64,000 bases of DNA, taken from the NCBI GenBank assembly GCA_035628595.1, contig DASPJN010000046.1:1-64000 (forward strand), in the 5' to 3' direction. This DNA comes from Chryseosolibacter sp035628595. GTDB lineage: Bacteria > Bacteroidota > Bacteroidia > Cytophagales > Cyclobacteriaceae. The first letter of the stretch is position 1; each line of letters opens with the position of its first letter. The position numbers were made by a program, and so were the translations under genes. The notes beneath the pieces were generated by a model, which had not been told where the DNA came from, searched no databases, and saw nothing but the letters and a program-made list of their open reading frames with translations. Of the stretch, positions 36,532 to 45,000 are shown one piece after another.

Positions 36532-38466
36532 TTACTTCTTGTTGTTATCGTTCACTTCTTCATACTCGACATCGGATACGTCGTTGTTAGAAGAAGTGCT
36601 ACCGCCACCCGTCGGGCCCCCACCTGCAGTTGGTCCGGCATCAGCGCCTGGCTGTCCGCCCGTTGCCTGATACATTTCAGAAGCAGCAGCCTGCCATGCA
36701 CCGTTCAGGTCATTCATCGCAATGTCGACTGCACCGATATCCGCGTTCTTATGTGCGTTTCTAAGTTTCTCGAGTGCATTGGTGATAGCAGTCTTATTAG
36801 TTTCAGAGAGTTTTTCACCGTATTCCTTTAATTGCTTCTCAGTTTGGAAGATCAGGGAGTCAGCCTGATTGATTTTTTCAATCTGCTCTTTCTGCTTCTT
36901 ATCAGCTTCGGCATTTGCCTGTGCTTCCTCTTTCATGCGTTGAATCTCAGCGTCGGTCAAACCAGATGAAGCTTCAATGCGGATCTTTTGTTCCTTGCCG
37001 GTTCCTTTATCTTTTGCAGAAACGTGAAGGATACCATTCGCATCGATGTCGAATGTTACTTCAATCTGCGGAATGCCTCTTGGCGCTGGTGGAATTCCAT
37101 CAAGATGGAAACGTCCGATCGTGCGGTTGTCTTTCGCCATTGGTCTTTCACCTTGCAACACGTGAATTTCAACCGAAGGCTGATTGTCGGCAGCCGTTGA
37201 GAATGTTTCCGATTTCTTAGAAGGAATGGTTGTGTTCGACTCAATGAGCTTTGTGAATACGCCACCAAGGGTTTCAATACCCAATGAAAGCGGAGTTACA
37301 TCGAGCAAAAGAACATCCTTCACTTCTCCTGTTAACACACCACCCTGGATCGCTGCGCCTACTGCAACAACTTCATCAGGATTTACACCTTTCGACGGTT
37401 TCTTTCCAAAGAACTTTTCAACCTCTTCCTGGATGCGCGGTATACGTGTCGATCCACCAACAAGAATTACTTCATCAATTTCAGACACATTCACACCAGC
37501 ATCTTCCACTGCCTTGCGGCAAGGCTCAAGTGTTCTGCGAACGAGGTCATCCACAAGTTGCTCAAATTTCGAGCGCGTTATTTTCTTAACAAGGTGTTTT
37601 GGTACGCCATCGATAGAAGTGATATACGGCAGGTTAACTTCAGTTTCCTGAGAGCTTGATAATTCGATCTTCGCTTTTTCAGAAGCTTCCTTTAAACGCT
37701 GAAGTGCCATCGGATCTTTGCGAAGGTCAACGTTTTCTTCGCGCTTGAATTCATCGGCAAGCCAATTCATGACACGCTGATCAAAGTCATCACCGCCAAG
37801 GTGAACATCGCCGTTGGTCGACTTTACTTCAAACACGCCGTCACCTAATTCAAGAATTGAAATATCGAAAGTACCACCGCCAAGGTCGTACACAGCGATC
37901 TTCATGTCTTTGTTCTTCTTGTCAAGACCGTATGCGAGTGCCGCAGCTGTAGGTTCGTTAATAATACGCTTTACGTCAAGGCCCGCGATCTGTCCAGCTT
38001 CTTTCGTTGCCTGGCGTTCTGCATCATTGAAATATGCTGGAACGGTAATCACAGCTTCTGTGATCGTTGTACCGAGGTAATCTTCCGCTGTAGACTTCAT
38101 CTTCTGAAGGATCATCGCGGAAATTTCCTGTGGTGTGAAAAGACGATCGCCAATGCGCACACGCACGGTGTCATTATTTCCACGTTCCACCTGGTAAGAA
38201 ACCATCTTCATCTCTCCGGTAACGTCTTCATACTTCTTACCCATAAAGCGTTTAATCGACATTACGGTATTTTTCGGATTGGTAATCGACTGCCGTTTTG
38301 CGGGATCTCCCACTTTACGCTCGCCGTTACCTTCGTTCAAAAAGCCCACAATTGAAGGAGTCGTGCGGCGACCTTCACTGTTTGCTATGACAACTGGTTC
38401 GTTACCCTCCATTACGGCAACGCAGGAGTTAGTAGTGCCCAGGTCGATTCCAATTATTTTTCCCAT
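36532..38466 (-). CDS. dnaK: Chaperone protein DnaK (Hsp70)
   Basis: 644 residues, the standard length. The ATPase domain shows IGIDLGTTNSCVAVMEG (residues 4-20), the phosphate-2 motif IAVYDLGGGTFDISIL and the adenosine motif ILVGGSTRIPRI; a substrate domain and helical lid follow. The tail is Gly/Pro-rich and ends VEYEEVNDNNKK rather than the proteobacterial EEVKDKK. It works with DnaJ and GrpE, encoded 11-13 kb to the right. No TAnnTTTG box lies upstream; instead there is a TGGCA-N6-TTG element shared with grpE. It has its own strong terminator. Confidence 0.97.
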   Translation of the reverse strand: MGKIIGIDLGTTNSCVAVMEGNEPVVIANSEGRRTTPSIVGFLNEGNGERKVGDPAKRQSITNPKNTVMSIKRFMGKKYEDVTGEMKMVSYQVERGNNDTVRVRIGDRLFTPQEISAMILQKMKSTAEDYLGTTITEAVITVPAYFNDAERQATKEAGQIAGLDVKRIINEPTAAALAYGLDKKNKDMKIAVYDLGGGTFDISILELGDGVFEVKSTNGDVHLGGDDFDQRVMNWLADEFKREENVDLRKDPMALQRLKEASEKAKIELSSSQETEVNLPYITSIDGVPKHLVKKITRSKFEQLVDDLVRRTLEPCRKAVEDAGVNVSEIDEVILVGGSTRIPRIQEEVEKFFGKKPSKGVNPDEVVAVGAAIQGGVLTGEVKDVLLLDVTPLSLGIETLGGVFTKLIESNTTIPSKKSETFSTAADNQPSVEIHVLQGERPMAKDNRTIGRFHLDGIPPAPRGIPQIEVTFDIDANGILHVSAKDKGTGKEQKIRIEASSGLTDAEIQRMKEEAQANAEADKKQKEQIEKINQADSLIFQTEKQLKEYGEKLSETNKTAITNALEKLRNAHKNADIGAVDIAMNDLNGAWQAAASEMYQATGGQPGADAGPTAGGGPTGGGSTSSNNDVSDVEYEEVNDNNKK

Positions 38467-38522
38467 GATTATCTTAAGGTTAACTGTTCAACACAAAAAC
38501 TGATTGAGTACAGGCACTTTAA

Positions 38523-38536
38523 CAATGGTTATGCCA
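38523..38536 (-). promoter_or_regulatory. TGGCA-N6-TTG element upstream of dnaK
   Basis: On the minus strand TGGCATAACCATTG (38536-38523) lies 57 bases before the dnaK start. The same TGGCA-N6-TTG with identical spacing precedes grpE, and neither gene has the housekeeping -7 box. The spacing recalls a sigma-54 -24/-12 promoter (TGGCAC-N5-TTGC), but the conserved C after TTG is T here, so the factor is unknown. Confidence 0.45.
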
Positions 38537-38673
38537 GCATGAAAAAAACTGACATAAGGTGACACAATGACAGCAAATAAGGGTTCGATTGTCTTCTACC
38601 AGTTGACAAATAGCCGAAAAACGAAATCCGCACTATTACATTACGCTTCTTACAAATGGGCGCTTTGCACGCA

Positions 38674-38681
38674 TAGATTTG
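38674..38681 (+). promoter_or_regulatory. Promoter -7 box of the small lysine-rich lipoprotein gene
   Basis: TAGATTTG matches TAnnTTTG exactly and ends 16 bases before the ATG at 38698. No -33 box is recognisable. It supports the view that this short frame is a real gene. Confidence 0.45.
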
Positions 38682-38697
38682 CCAGATAATCACAACG

Positions 38698-38895
38698 ATG
38701 AAAACAATATTGATCTGTTTGATTGCCTTTCTTGTAGAAGCATGTAGCACGAACGTGATGGTGAAAAAGGCTCCTCCAGGCCAAATGAAGAAAGCCACCG
38801 GTAGTCAATCCGCGAAGCCATATGCACCCGGGCAACAGAAAAAAGCAGCTAAGCCTGCGAAAGCAGCAACTCCGGCTCAAAAGAAGAAAAGATAA
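38698..38895 (+). CDS. Small basic lipoprotein (PPGQMKK / YAPGQQKK type)
   Basis: 65 residues. A short signal peptide ends in a lipobox-like L-V-E-A-C (Cys16), so the mature part is about 50 residues and lipid-anchored. It is rich in Lys, Ala, Pro and Gln, with the paired motifs APPGQMKKATGSQSAKPYAP and GQQKK. I recall small Bacteroidota proteins with these motifs that databases often label 'quinol oxidase subunit 4', a label the sequence does not support. It has its own promoter box and stands alone between dnaK and prfC. The function is unknown. Confidence 0.75.
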   Translation: MKTILICLIAFLVEACSTNVMVKKAPPGQMKKATGSQSAKPYAPGQQKKAAKPAKAATPAQKKKR

Positions 38896-38969
38896 TTTTT
38901 GAAAGTCGTTTCCGGGTAACTGTTTTTGTTTTCAATTGCCCACCCGGATGTCGTTCTCTCAAATTCCTT

Positions 38970-38977
38970 TACTTTTG
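38970..38977 (+). promoter_or_regulatory. Promoter -7 box of prfC
   Basis: TACTTTTG matches TAnnTTTG exactly and ends 23 bases before ATG 39001 (14 before GTG 38992). The closeness to 38992 favours the ATG as the start. Confidence 0.5.
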
Positions 38978-39000
38978 CGGCTTAATTTAGCGTGACCGGA

Positions 39001-40584
39001 ATGACATTAGACCAGGAAATAGCAAAGCGGAGAACATTTGGAATCATCAGTCACCCTGATGCGGGAAAAACGACATTAACTGAAAAGTTATTATTGTTTG
39101 GTGGAGCGATCCAAAAGGCTGGTGCGGTAAAATCAAGCAAGATTAAGGATCACGCCCGTTCTGACTGGATGGAGATTGAAAAGCAACGCGGTATTTCTGT
39201 CGCCACGTCGGTCATGGGTTTCAACTACAAGGACGTTAAAATCAACCTGCTCGACACGCCCGGTCACCAGGATTTCGCGGAAGACACGTATCGCACACTT
39301 ACAGCCGTAGATAGTGTGATCATGGTTATCGATTGCGTGAAAGGTGTCGAAATTCAAACGGAAAAGTTGATGGAGGTTTGTCGCATGCGAAATACGCCTG
39401 TGATCTGCTTCATTAACAAACTCGACCGCGAGGGCCGCGACCCTTTTGACCTGCTCGACGAGATTGAAGAGAAGTTAAATATCAAAGTTCGTCCGCTCAG
39501 CTGGCCCATTAACATGGGAAAAAGCTTTAAGGGTGTTTACAGCTTATACGAAAAGAGTCTGCATCTTTTTAGTGGCAGCAAAATAACGGTTGAGGAAGGT
39601 ATTGAGATCAAAGATATCAACGATACGGCCCTCGAAGACTATGTTGGCGAGAACAATGCGAAGCAGCTACGGGCAGACGTTGAGCTTATTGAAGGAGTTT
39701 ACCCCGACTTTGAAGTAGAAGATTACCTTGCAGGGAAAGTTGCACCGGTATTTTTCGGTAGTGCTGTGAACAATTTCGGAGTAAAAGAGCTGCTTGATAC
39801 TTTTATTCGAATCGCACCTGCACCCATTCCACGCGAAACAACTTTGCGTGTGATCGAACCTGACGAAAACAAATTTTCAGGTTTCATTTTTAAGATTCAC
39901 GCGAACATGGATCCGAAGCACCGGAATCGTATTGCCTTTCTGCGAATCTGCTCGGGAAAATTTGAACGCGGATGTAACTATTATCACGTGCGCCAGGAAA
40001 AAGGAATTCGGTTCTCGAATGCAACCGCGTTCATGGCGCAGGATCGCGAAACAGTTGATGAGGCATGGCCGGGTGACATCGTTGGTATTTACGACACAGG
40101 CAACCTGAAAATAGGCGACACGCTCACAGAAGGAGAAAAAACATTGTACACTGGTATTCCGAGTTTCTCTCCCGAGATTTTTAAAGAGGTGTTGAACATG
40201 GATGCGATGAAAACGAAACAGCTCGAAAAAGGATTGCTTCAATTGATGGAAGAGGGTGTCGCCCAGTTATTCACTTATGAACTGGGAAAGAAAAAAGTTG
40301 TAGGCGTAGTTGGCGCGCTTCAGTTTGAGGTGATCCAGTTCCGTCTCAAGAACGAATATAACGCGACCGTGCAATTTGTTCCACAAAATATTTACAAAGC
40401 GTGCTGGATTAGTAGTAAGGATCCGAAAAATCTGAATGAATTTATTGATTCAAAACAACGGCACATAGCCCGCGACAAGGATGGGAAGCTTGTGTTTATG
40501 GCTGAATCACGCGCATGGTTGCAAATGGTTCAGGATAACTTTCCTGAAATTAATTTCCATTTCACCTCCGAATTCAAGGACTAA
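39001..40584 (+). CDS. prfC: Peptide chain release factor 3
   Basis: 527 residues from ATG 39001; the protein then opens MTLDQEIAKRRTFGIISHPD as RF3 proteins do. A GTG three codons upstream (38992) is the alternative. The GTPase motifs are all present: G1 SHPDAGKTTL, G3 DTPGHQDF and G4 NKLDREGRDP. RF3 uses GTP to release RF1 and RF2 from the ribosome after termination. The stop lies only 5 bases from the stop of the convergent coiled-coil lipoprotein gene. Confidence 0.96.
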   Translation: MTLDQEIAKRRTFGIISHPDAGKTTLTEKLLLFGGAIQKAGAVKSSKIKDHARSDWMEIEKQRGISVATSVMGFNYKDVKINLLDTPGHQDFAEDTYRTLTAVDSVIMVIDCVKGVEIQTEKLMEVCRMRNTPVICFINKLDREGRDPFDLLDEIEEKLNIKVRPLSWPINMGKSFKGVYSLYEKSLHLFSGSKITVEEGIEIKDINDTALEDYVGENNAKQLRADVELIEGVYPDFEVEDYLAGKVAPVFFGSAVNNFGVKELLDTFIRIAPAPIPRETTLRVIEPDENKFSGFIFKIHANMDPKHRNRIAFLRICSGKFERGCNYYHVRQEKGIRFSNATAFMAQDRETVDEAWPGDIVGIYDTGNLKIGDTLTEGEKTLYTGIPSFSPEIFKEVLNMDAMKTKQLEKGLLQLMEEGVAQLFTYELGKKKVVGVVGALQFEVIQFRLKNEYNATVQFVPQNIYKACWISSKDPKNLNEFIDSKQRHIARDKDGKLVFMAESRAWLQMVQDNFPEINFHFTSEFKD

Positions 40585-40589
40585 CTACC

Positions 40590-41345
40590 TTAACGAATTC
40601 TTTTCTCAAGACTCGCGATTTTTTCGCTAGCTTCTGTTTTGCCTAACGCGTGGGCCTTTTGATAAAGTTCAAGCGCTTCCTTGTAAGTTTCTCGTTTTTT
40701 ATGCGGGGCAAGCTTCGTGCGGTTTGCGGCTTCCTCTACTGCCTGCGCACGAGCAAAATATGCTTCTTTCTCGCTTACCTGGAAATTGTCGACAAGTTCG
40801 GTAACCTTCGCTTCAAGCAATGAAAGCTCCTGTTGTTTAATGTCGATCTTTCGATGCATATCCGTCAGCTGGTTTTGTTGTAATCCCACTGTCTTAATAA
40901 GCCCTTTGTTTTCCGTCTTATAGGTCACTACATCTTTTTCAAGGGTTTCAATTTCATCGGCACGTATTGAAAGCTCGTCCTTCAACGCTGCCACCATCAT
41001 CATGTAAGCCGATGATTCTCCTTTAGATTGTTTAAGATCATCCTCAAGTGCTGTCAGCTTTTGCTCGGTTTTCACAACGTACTTATTGATATCCTGCATT
41101 CTGTCCGTAAACTCCTGGTAAGTGGTTCCCTCGTACAGATTGACATGAAGGGCCTTGCGATTGAAATCAATTGAATCCATTAAGACTTTAATATCGCGCA
41201 TAGTCATCATCAGCGCATGGCGGTTATTGAGCTCGTTCCTCAGCGAGTCGTTCTCGGCACGGAGCTGTTCATTCTCTTTATTTGAACACGAGGTTAAAAA
41301 GGCCAAAAAGCCTAAAAGGAAAAACGCGTAAATGTTTTTGATCAT
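40590..41345 (-). CDS. Coiled-coil lipoprotein
   Basis: 251 residues from ATG 41345. The signal peptide ends in lipobox L-T-S-C (Cys20), followed by long coiled-coil segments (about 25-50 and 90-205) rich in Glu, Lys, Leu and Gln, then a basic TPR-like tail (KETYKEALELYQKAHALGKTE). It is probably anchored in an envelope membrane and reaches into the periplasm. No known family is recognised. An ATG eight codons upstream (41369) is possible, but a TAnnTTTG box on the minus strand (41352-41359) lies downstream of it and favours 41345. Confidence 0.8.
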   Translation of the reverse strand: MIKNIYAFFLLGFLAFLTSCSNKENEQLRAENDSLRNELNNRHALMMTMRDIKVLMDSIDFNRKALHVNLYEGTTYQEFTDRMQDINKYVVKTEQKLTALEDDLKQSKGESSAYMMMVAALKDELSIRADEIETLEKDVVTYKTENKGLIKTVGLQQNQLTDMHRKIDIKQQELSLLEAKVTELVDNFQVSEKEAYFARAQAVEEAANRTKLAPHKKRETYKEALELYQKAHALGKTEASEKIASLEKRIR

Positions 41346-41418
41346 ATTCAACAAAAATAACTTCGTCACACCATTTTTGAATGGTATCGTTTATTAATGT
41401 TTTATTAGTTTTCGAGGA

Positions 41419-42114
41419 GTGAATGATTTAGGCGCTTTTACGGTAATTTATGAAGACAACCACCTGCTTGGCGTGAATAAAAAGCCGGGGATCCTTGTCC
41501 AGGGCGATGCTACGGGTGATATGCCTCTTGTTGATCTTTGCAAACAATATGTGAAAGAAAAATACAATAAGCCGGGCGCAGCCTTTCTGGGTGTCGTGCA
41601 TCGCCTTGATCGCCCGGTAAGCGGAATTGTGGTACTGGCGCGAACATCAAAAGCCCTGGAAAGGATGAATGCTTTATTTCGGGACAGAAACACACAAAAA
41701 GTTTATCATGCCATCGTCGGCCGTCGGCCCGCGAGAGAAAAAGACACGTTGGTTCATTGGCTCCAAAAAGATGAGACACGAAACAAGACAACTGCTTTTT
41801 CACGCGAAACACCCGATGCGCTCAGGTCAGAATTATCTTATGAGTTAATGGCGCATCAAAATGGCAAATATTTACTGAAGGTGAATCCGATAACAGGTCG
41901 CCCGCATCAGATTCGCGTTCAACTTGCGAGTATGGGTTGCCCGATTGAAGGTGATTTGAAGTATGGCTACGCGTCTCCAAATGATGACGCAAGCATCAGC
42001 TTGCATGCGCGAAAACTTTCGTTTATTCATCCTGTTAAGAAAGAAATAATAACCCTTGTAGCACCTTTACCAGATACTGCGTCTTGGAATATTTTTAAAC
42101 TTGCCGATGAATGA
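41419..42114 (+). CDS. RluA-family pseudouridine synthase
   Basis: 231 residues. The catalytic motif HRLDRPVSGIVVLART carries the essential Asp (HRLD), and the C-terminal GRPHQIRVQLASMGCPIEGDLKYG is typical of the RluA family. There is no S4 domain, as in the shorter RluA/RluC-like and TruC-like members. It turns specific uridines in rRNA or tRNA into pseudouridine; the target is not known. The start is GTG 41419 with GAGGAG directly overlapping it. The stop overlaps the next ATG by 4 bases (ATGA). Confidence 0.92.
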   Translation: MNDLGAFTVIYEDNHLLGVNKKPGILVQGDATGDMPLVDLCKQYVKEKYNKPGAAFLGVVHRLDRPVSGIVVLARTSKALERMNALFRDRNTQKVYHAIVGRRPAREKDTLVHWLQKDETRNKTTAFSRETPDALRSELSYELMAHQNGKYLLKVNPITGRPHQIRVQLASMGCPIEGDLKYGYASPNDDASISLHARKLSFIHPVKKEIITLVAPLPDTASWNIFKLADE

Positions 42115-42428
42115 CAAAAGAGCATTGGACAGATCGATTGAAGAAACGTTGGCATTTAAAGAGCACCTTTCAGGTGGTGATTGTACTTATTGTTTTCGCT
42201 TGTACGGGCTTTAGCGTTTTGTTTTTGAAACCCTACATAATGGAACTCATTACAGGGTCAAAAGAAGGATCCCGAACTGGCACAATTTTGTACTACGTGT
42301 TCATATTGCCGCTGTACAATGTTCTGCTACTCTTTTATGGTTTTGTGTTTGGTCAGTTCGAATTCTTCTGGCAGTTCGAAAAGCGGTTCTTTAATCGAAT
42401 CGTCGCAATATTCAACAAACAAAAATAA
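42111..42428 (+). CDS. Small two-helix membrane protein (DUF6787-like)
   Basis: 105 residues with a basic, Trp-containing N-terminus (DRLKKRWHLKST), a first membrane helix (about 19-37), a linker, and a second helix (about 58-82) followed by FGQFEFFWQFEKRFF. I recall this layout in a conserved Bacteroidota family (DUF6787), but the label is tentative and the function unknown. It overlaps the pseudouridine synthase gene by 4 bases and lies 3 bases before the next lipoprotein gene, so the three probably form one unit. Confidence 0.78.
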   Translation: MTKEHWTDRLKKRWHLKSTFQVVIVLIVFACTGFSVLFLKPYIMELITGSKEGSRTGTILYYVFILPLYNVLLLFYGFVFGQFEFFWQFEKRFFNRIVAIFNKQK

Positions 42429-42431
42429 TCT

Positions 42432-42953
42432 ATGAAAAAAGTTATATCACTTGTAGCTTTCGTGCTACTTGCCGCGGCATGCTCTTCGCCGAAGTATACT
42501 TATCATTTTGATCAGCACGACTACAACAGTGGTGCCCGCGCAAAACTTGCACAAACCGCGCCACCACACCAAAATGAAATGCCTGCACCGATTGCAGTTG
42601 AAGAATTGTCAGCCAGCACCGAAGTGACACCTCAGACGAAAAGTATCCAGCCTCAACTAAAAAGTGTTCAGACTAAAATAAATGCTCTTTCGAAGGAACA
42701 GCGGGCAGAATTGAAAAGGGAATTGAAAGCTGAGCTGAAGAAAATTGCCAAAAATAAAAATTCAATTGACCGGATTGACAGTTCGGAAAAAGCAAACGAA
42801 TGGGATTACGATCTGAAGATGGCGGCCATCTTCGGTGCCATCGGTGTTGTTCTCACAGCGCTCGGCGGCGTCAATAGCGTATTCTGGATTCTTGGTGCAA
42901 TCGCGTTAGTAGTTGGCGTGATCTTTCTGATCAAGTGGTTAGCGAGGCAGTAA
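42432..42953 (+). CDS. Lipoprotein with C-terminal membrane hairpin
   Basis: 173 residues. The signal peptide ends in lipobox L-A-A-A-C (Cys17). A proline/glutamine-rich middle leads to a basic helical stretch (about 75-112, KEQRAELKRELKAELKKIAK) and two closely spaced hydrophobic helices (about 128-146 and 150-168). Similar tails occur in many small Bacteroidota envelope proteins; no function is known. A strong terminator follows. Confidence 0.78.
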   Translation: MKKVISLVAFVLLAAACSSPKYTYHFDQHDYNSGARAKLAQTAPPHQNEMPAPIAVEELSASTEVTPQTKSIQPQLKSVQTKINALSKEQRAELKRELKAELKKIAKNKNSIDRIDSSEKANEWDYDLKMAAIFGAIGVVLTALGGVNSVFWILGAIALVVGVIFLIKWLARQ

Positions 42954-42971
42954 CACAAACTTTATAAAAAC

Positions 42972-42997
42972 AAAAAACCCGGTCGCCCGGGTTTTTT
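42972..42997. terminator. Bidirectional terminator between the lipoprotein gene and atpC
   Basis: AAAAAACCCGG (42972-42982) pairs with CCGGGTTTTTT over a TCGC loop, giving a T-run on both strands. It begins 19 bases after the lipoprotein stop and lies about 20 bases beyond the atpC stop. Confidence 0.88.
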
Positions 42998-43018
42998 TTA
43001 TCCTAATTGATTGTGTTT

Positions 43019-43267
43019 TTAAGCCGCGACGATACCATCAGCAAGCAAAACAACTTTGTTCTTCAGTACCTCTACCACACCACCACTAATTCTTATTTGC
43101 TGCGTCGATTCTTTCGACTTATATTCTACAACGCCTTCCTCAAGCAACGAAATCAAAGGCGCATGATGATCCATCACCTGGAATGAACCGTCGGCACCGG
43201 GAAACGTTGCAATATTCACATTGCCTTCGAAGATTTTCTTTTCCGGTGTTAGTATTTCAAGATACAT
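43019..43267 (-). CDS. atpC: ATP synthase F1 epsilon subunit (beta-sandwich domain only)
   Basis: 82 residues. The N-terminal beta-sandwich is complete (YLEILTPEKKIFEGNVNIAT, then DGSFQVMDHHAPLISLL). The two C-terminal helices of longer epsilon subunits (about 130-140 residues), which can inhibit ATP hydrolysis, are absent; short epsilons are usual in Bacteroidota. It joins the central stalk to the c-ring. It lies 77 bases downstream of atpD and probably shares its promoter. Confidence 0.95.
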   Translation of the reverse strand: MYLEILTPEKKIFEGNVNIATFPGADGSFQVMDHHAPLISLLEEGVVEYKSKESTQQIRISGGVVEVLKNKVVLLADGIVAA

Positions 43268-43344
43268 GTCTCAGATTTTGAATTTCAGTTATATGATCGT
43301 CAAATCCAGATCAGGTTATCCAAATCTGGATTTGAAATCTTTAT

Positions 43345-44853
43345 TTACGCTTTTGCTTCAGCCAGCATTTTCTCACCCTTCTCTACTGCCTGGTCGATGT
43401 TACCTACAAGGTTGAATGCCATTTCAGGCAGGTGGTCATACTGACCATCCATGATCGCGTTGAAACCTTTAATAGTATCCTTAATGTCAACAAGCACACC
43501 TTTCAAACCTGTAAACGCTTCTGCAACGTGGAAAGGCTGTGAAAGGAAACGCTGCACGCGGCGTGCGCGGTGAACAACCTGCTTGTCTTCATCCGACAAT
43601 TCATCCATACCAAGGATGGCAATGATGTCCTGCAATTCCTTATAACGCTGAAGAATGTTTTTCACACGCTGTGCGCAATTATAGTGTTCTTCGCCAACGA
43701 TATCCGGGCTAAGAATCCGTGAAGTTGAATCGAGCGGATCCACCGCAGGGTAAATACCAAGCTCGGAAATCTTACGACTCAACACGGTTGTCGCATCAAG
43801 GTGAGCAAAAGTTGTTGCTGGCGCAGGGTCAGTCAAGTCATCCGCCGGTACGTAAACTGCCTGAACCGAGGTAATTGAACCATTCTTGGTTGATGTAATA
43901 CGTTCCTGCATCGCACCCATTTCAGACGCAAGCGTTGGCTGATAACCTACCGCTGAAGGCATACGACCTAACAATGCAGATACTTCAGAACCCGCCTGTG
44001 TGAAACGGAAAATGTTATCAATGAAGAAAAGGATATCGCGACCTTTTCCTTTTCCATCACCATCGCGGAAATACTCAGCAACTGTTAATCCTGACAAAGC
44101 AACGCGGGCACGCGCTCCCGGAGGTTCATTCATTTGACCGAACACAAATGTTGCTTTTGACTCTTTGAGATCTTCTTCTGTTACCTGGCTCAGATCCCAT
44201 CCACCTGCATGTAAAGACTTTAAGAAGTTTTCACCATAATTCACGATTCCAGCTTCGATCATTTCGCGGAGAAGATCATTACCTTCACGCGTTCTCTCAC
44301 CTACACCGGCAAACACCGACAATCCTGAATATGCTTTCGCGATGTTGTTAATCAATTCCTGGATCAATACTGTTTTTCCGACACCGGCACCACCGAACAA
44401 TCCGATCTTACCACCTTTTGCATAAGGTTCGATCAAATCGATAACCTTGATACCCGTGTAAAGAACTTCAGTTGCGGTTGAAAGATCTTCAAACGCCGGA
44501 GCACTTCTGTGGATAGACAACGACTGTCCGCCGCTCGGCTGCTTGATACCATCGATTGCCTCACCCACAACATTGAAAAGGCGCCCTTTGATATCGTCGC
44601 CGATAGGCATCTTGATTGGAGACCCGGTGTCAACAACCTTCATCCCACGAACCAGGCCTTCAGTACCTTCCATAGAGATCGTTCTTACGCGATCTTCGCC
44701 AAGGTGCTGCTGGCATTCCAAAACGACTTTCGTGCCGTCTGCCTTTACTACTTCGAGTGAATCTAGGATGTTGGGTAATTTTGCGCCTGCGTCGTCAAAA
44801 GCGACGTCTACTACCGGACCAATTACCTGGGTTATCTTGCCAATGTTTGCCAT
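43345..44853 (-). CDS. atpD: ATP synthase F1 beta subunit
   Basis: 502 residues. The P-loop GGAGVGKTVLIQELI, the Walker B/catalytic region ILFFIDNIFRFTQAGSEVSALLGRMPSAVGYQPTL and the DELSDEDK-type C-terminal motif (here MDELSDEDKQVV) identify the catalytic beta subunit. atpD and atpC are separated from the rest of the ATP synthase genes, a common arrangement in Bacteroidota. The best promoter in the window lies directly upstream. Confidence 0.98.
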   Translation of the reverse strand: MANIGKITQVIGPVVDVAFDDAGAKLPNILDSLEVVKADGTKVVLECQQHLGEDRVRTISMEGTEGLVRGMKVVDTGSPIKMPIGDDIKGRLFNVVGEAIDGIKQPSGGQSLSIHRSAPAFEDLSTATEVLYTGIKVIDLIEPYAKGGKIGLFGGAGVGKTVLIQELINNIAKAYSGLSVFAGVGERTREGNDLLREMIEAGIVNYGENFLKSLHAGGWDLSQVTEEDLKESKATFVFGQMNEPPGARARVALSGLTVAEYFRDGDGKGKGRDILFFIDNIFRFTQAGSEVSALLGRMPSAVGYQPTLASEMGAMQERITSTKNGSITSVQAVYVPADDLTDPAPATTFAHLDATTVLSRKISELGIYPAVDPLDSTSRILSPDIVGEEHYNCAQRVKNILQRYKELQDIIAILGMDELSDEDKQVVHRARRVQRFLSQPFHVAEAFTGLKGVLVDIKDTIKGFNAIMDGQYDHLPEMAFNLVGNIDQAVEKGEKMLAEAKA

Positions 44854-44889
44854 GTGCTGTTGTTTGAATTAGGTCAGAAAAATCGACCG

Positions 44890-44920
44890 CAAAAGTATGC
44901 TATAAACAATGAACAACAAA
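44890..44920 (-). promoter_or_regulatory. Promoter of atpDC
   Basis: On the minus strand TTTG (44920-44917), exactly 19 bases, then TACTTTTG (44897-44890) is a perfect match to the Bacteroidota consensus TTTG-N19-TAnnTTTG. The predicted leader is about 30 bases. It is the cleanest promoter in the window and a useful reference for the others. Confidence 0.78.
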
Positions 44921-45000
44921 GCAGTTGCAAATTTTTAGTGTAATTCGCCGGAACTACTCAAAATTGATTGATAATCAGTATTTTATAACGCAACCAAAAC

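Noticed and set aside
38521..38536. A classical sigma-54 promoter before dnaK
   Set aside because: The spacing is right but the conserved GC at -12 is GT, and the grpE copy has GA. I kept the shared element as a finding without naming the sigma factor.
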